Positions 62,417 through 64,000 of a stretch of 64,000 nucleotides of DNA are shown here, one piece after another. The position numbers and the translations under genes were made by a program. The notes under the pieces are model-generated. The model was not told the DNA's origin. It saw nothing but the letters and a program-made list of their open reading frames with translations, and did not search any database. The stretch comes from Kudoa neothunni (Eukaryota > Cnidaria), in the NCBI GenBank assembly GCA_964304625.1, contig OZ199840.1, forward strand, positions 3,410,001-3,474,000. The letters are read 5' to 3'. Within the stretch, counting starts at the first letter, position 1. Each line of letters starts with the position of its first letter.

Positions 62417-62644
62417 TATCAATTAAACTAAAAATAAGGACTCATTAATTGATATAGGTTCAAGAGAGGAATTTCTGTCGATTCAACTATCAATATTATA
62501 AAAATTCGTTCAGACGCCGTCTTCCATACATGAAACTGAAATTTATAAAACACCCCCATAAACACTATTATTAGTATTGTTGGTATTGACGACTTGTATG
62601 TCATTCATTGCGCTTGCGCGTTAATTTCTAAAAATTCGTAGTTA

Positions 62645-62830
62645 CAGTGGTGTCTCAATATTGCGTAAAATATATTGGATTTTTGGGGCCGGGGAAAAAT
62701 TACGCAATTTCGAGTTGCTTTTTTTGCTCATGCGCGATAACTTTAATTTAACATTTCCTACAATACAACTCATCTATTCTATAATTTTTTTATTAATTTA
62801 TTGATAATTTCGCGTAAGACATCCTTAAGT
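62645..62830 (+). mobile_element. Tigger-like 5' end (ATTGCG family)
   Basis: TA (62643-62644) is followed by CAGTGGTGTCTCAATATTGCG, allowing one mismatch-rich stretch against the inverted end of the 1-865 Tigger (CAGTCAAACCTCGATATTGCG). A second copy of the motif may lie at about 62807 (ATTTCGCGTAA), roughly 140 bases in. No transposase follows, so it is an isolated end or a MITE with an unrecognised partner. Confidence 0.55.
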
Positions 62831-64000
62831 TGATGTACAGAAAATAATTCAATTGGATTCTCAATACACATTTTTTTCGCGGATTTATAAGATTTTATAA
62901 TTGTCAGGTTGTAACGATTTCATCGTGTTTTATAAGATCAGGGTTTTCACTCTAAAAATTAAATTTACCTTAATCCTCTTAATTTAAATGTATAATTTTA
63001 TTTTCTTCCAACAAAACAATATCATTACACATTATTATCTACACATATGGATATTAAAATTTCCTATTAATTACTTTGAAGCTTTATCTTGATAATTTTT
63101 CAATAAAAATAAATTATTGTTGTTTGAAAATAGGCGGCTTATTAACTCAATTACTAATATTTTAACTGTAACAATTCACTAATCTATTTTAACGTATTAA
63201 AGTAATCGAATATGGCATATTTAAATATTTTTCTCTAATTGGTTGTTATGTGGTGAATTATTCCCAGGTAAATTGGTTGCACCATATTAGCAGTGTTTTT
63301 GATAGATGTAGGAGCTGGATGTTTTCGAAATAATCGATAGATTAAGGACAATATGAGCATTGTTATATTAAAATAAAAACTTTTCTGTTTCCTTTAATGA
63401 ACCTCTGGCTCATATCTTTGAGGATCTGATGAAATACGGATGAAGATAATCACACATTTATTTGCGAATGGCACTAAACTGAAAGCTCTTTAATTCCTCT
63501 AAAACGGAGATTTTTATTAAAATTTTATTATTATGTGTAATCGAAATTTTTCTTCGGTCATTGTAGACGTGATAAACATCGTAGCACGTTTTTGAATTAT
63601 TTTACACCATTACATTGTGCTAATTTTTAATAATGGACGTACGCTGTATCAGATGTTCATAAAATTGAGCCGTCTCATGTCTCATCAAAATTTAATATGT
63701 ATTCTGGATTGTATCTTGACAACATCTCGGGAAAATTTCTCACCCATACATAAATATATATAAATCAGCCCTCTCCTTCTCCGTGAGATTTGAGTTTTTC
63801 AGACCGTAACGCCTTCCGCAATTATTAAACTAATCCTCAGTTCCGCTAAAATCTTTTATTCAAATATCTTAGACAATAATACAAGATTATTCGAGCATTA
63901 AAAAACTAAATAATAATTTTTCTCTCGCATTGAAACTACCCAACTGTAAAAATTATTTTAATATCTATATTTTCGGGGTTTAAATATTTTTCGAAATTTT
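62831..64000. other. No gene recognised
   Basis: AT-rich sequence to the window edge, without convincing exons or repeat ends. Confidence 0.35.

Noticed and set aside
1-64000. CRISPR arrays, retroviral or Polinton-like elements
   Set aside because: No regularly spaced repeats, no reverse transcriptase, integrase, capsid or envelope-like coding sequence was recognised on either strand.

Overview
The window is animal nuclear DNA, very AT-rich, with genes that are heavily split by very short GT-AG introns (mostly 35-65 bases, each checked by reading-phase continuity) and separated by long stretches of decayed DNA transposons. The gene set (Munc18, mucolipin channel, serpin, metaxin, LSM14, SWI/SNF SMARCC) is metazoan. 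AT richness, tiny introns, divergent proteins and a divergent serpin would fit a highly derived parasitic animal such as a myxozoan cnidarian. This is an inference from style, not a proven identification. No prokaryotic features, rRNA, CRISPR or retrovirus-like elements were recognised.

Layout. 1-6.6 kb is a nest of DNA transposons: a Tigger/pogo copy abutting a Tc1/IS630-type copy, a short Tigger-like element, and a nearly complete ZMYM-type hAT inserted into a Helitron-like 5' end. 6.6-9.9 kb (minus) is a ten-exon SMARCC/SWI3 gene. 10-19.5 kb is repeats: an inverted pair of a dispersed repeat, a piggyBac with perfect ends inside a MULE-like fragment, a Helitron-like element, a hAT end, a second Tc1-type remnant and a tRNA-derived piece. 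20.1-21.5 kb (minus) is TRMT6, followed by a spliced gene of unknown identity at 21.7-22.3 kb (plus). 24-28.1 kb is again mobile: a piggyBac end, a hAT-type non-autonomous element, a tRNA-derived SINE and a Helitron with both ends visible. 29.1-30.9 kb (plus) is a secreted metallocarboxypeptidase with a repeated basic tail. 32.2-36.4 kb (minus) is a complete Munc18/syntaxin-binding gene containing one 2.3-kb intron. 39.6-40.9 kb is a serpin, 41.2-42.4 kb a nine-exon metaxin-2, and 44.2-44.9 kb (minus) SDHD. 46.4-48.2 kb is another transposon nest. 49.0-50.3 kb is LSM14, 53.7-55.9 kb a TRPML/mucolipin channel, 57.2-60.3 kb (minus) a many-exon gene of unknown function, and 60.9-62.9 kb holds a piggyBac remnant, a tiny possible membrane-protein gene and a Tigger-like end.

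The host genes are unrelated housekeeping and membrane-traffic genes: chromatin remodelling, tRNA m1A58 methylation, exocytosis, mitochondrial import and complex II, mRNP granules, lysosomal cation channel. Nothing suggests co-regulation. The most distinctive non-gene structure is that several separate Tigger-like families share one 5' plan: a terminal motif repeated about 140-165 bases inside, just after a CACGTGA box. Four piggyBac ends also each carry a hairpin next to the terminus. Intervals listed as holding no gene were read by eye only; short exons could still be hidden there.
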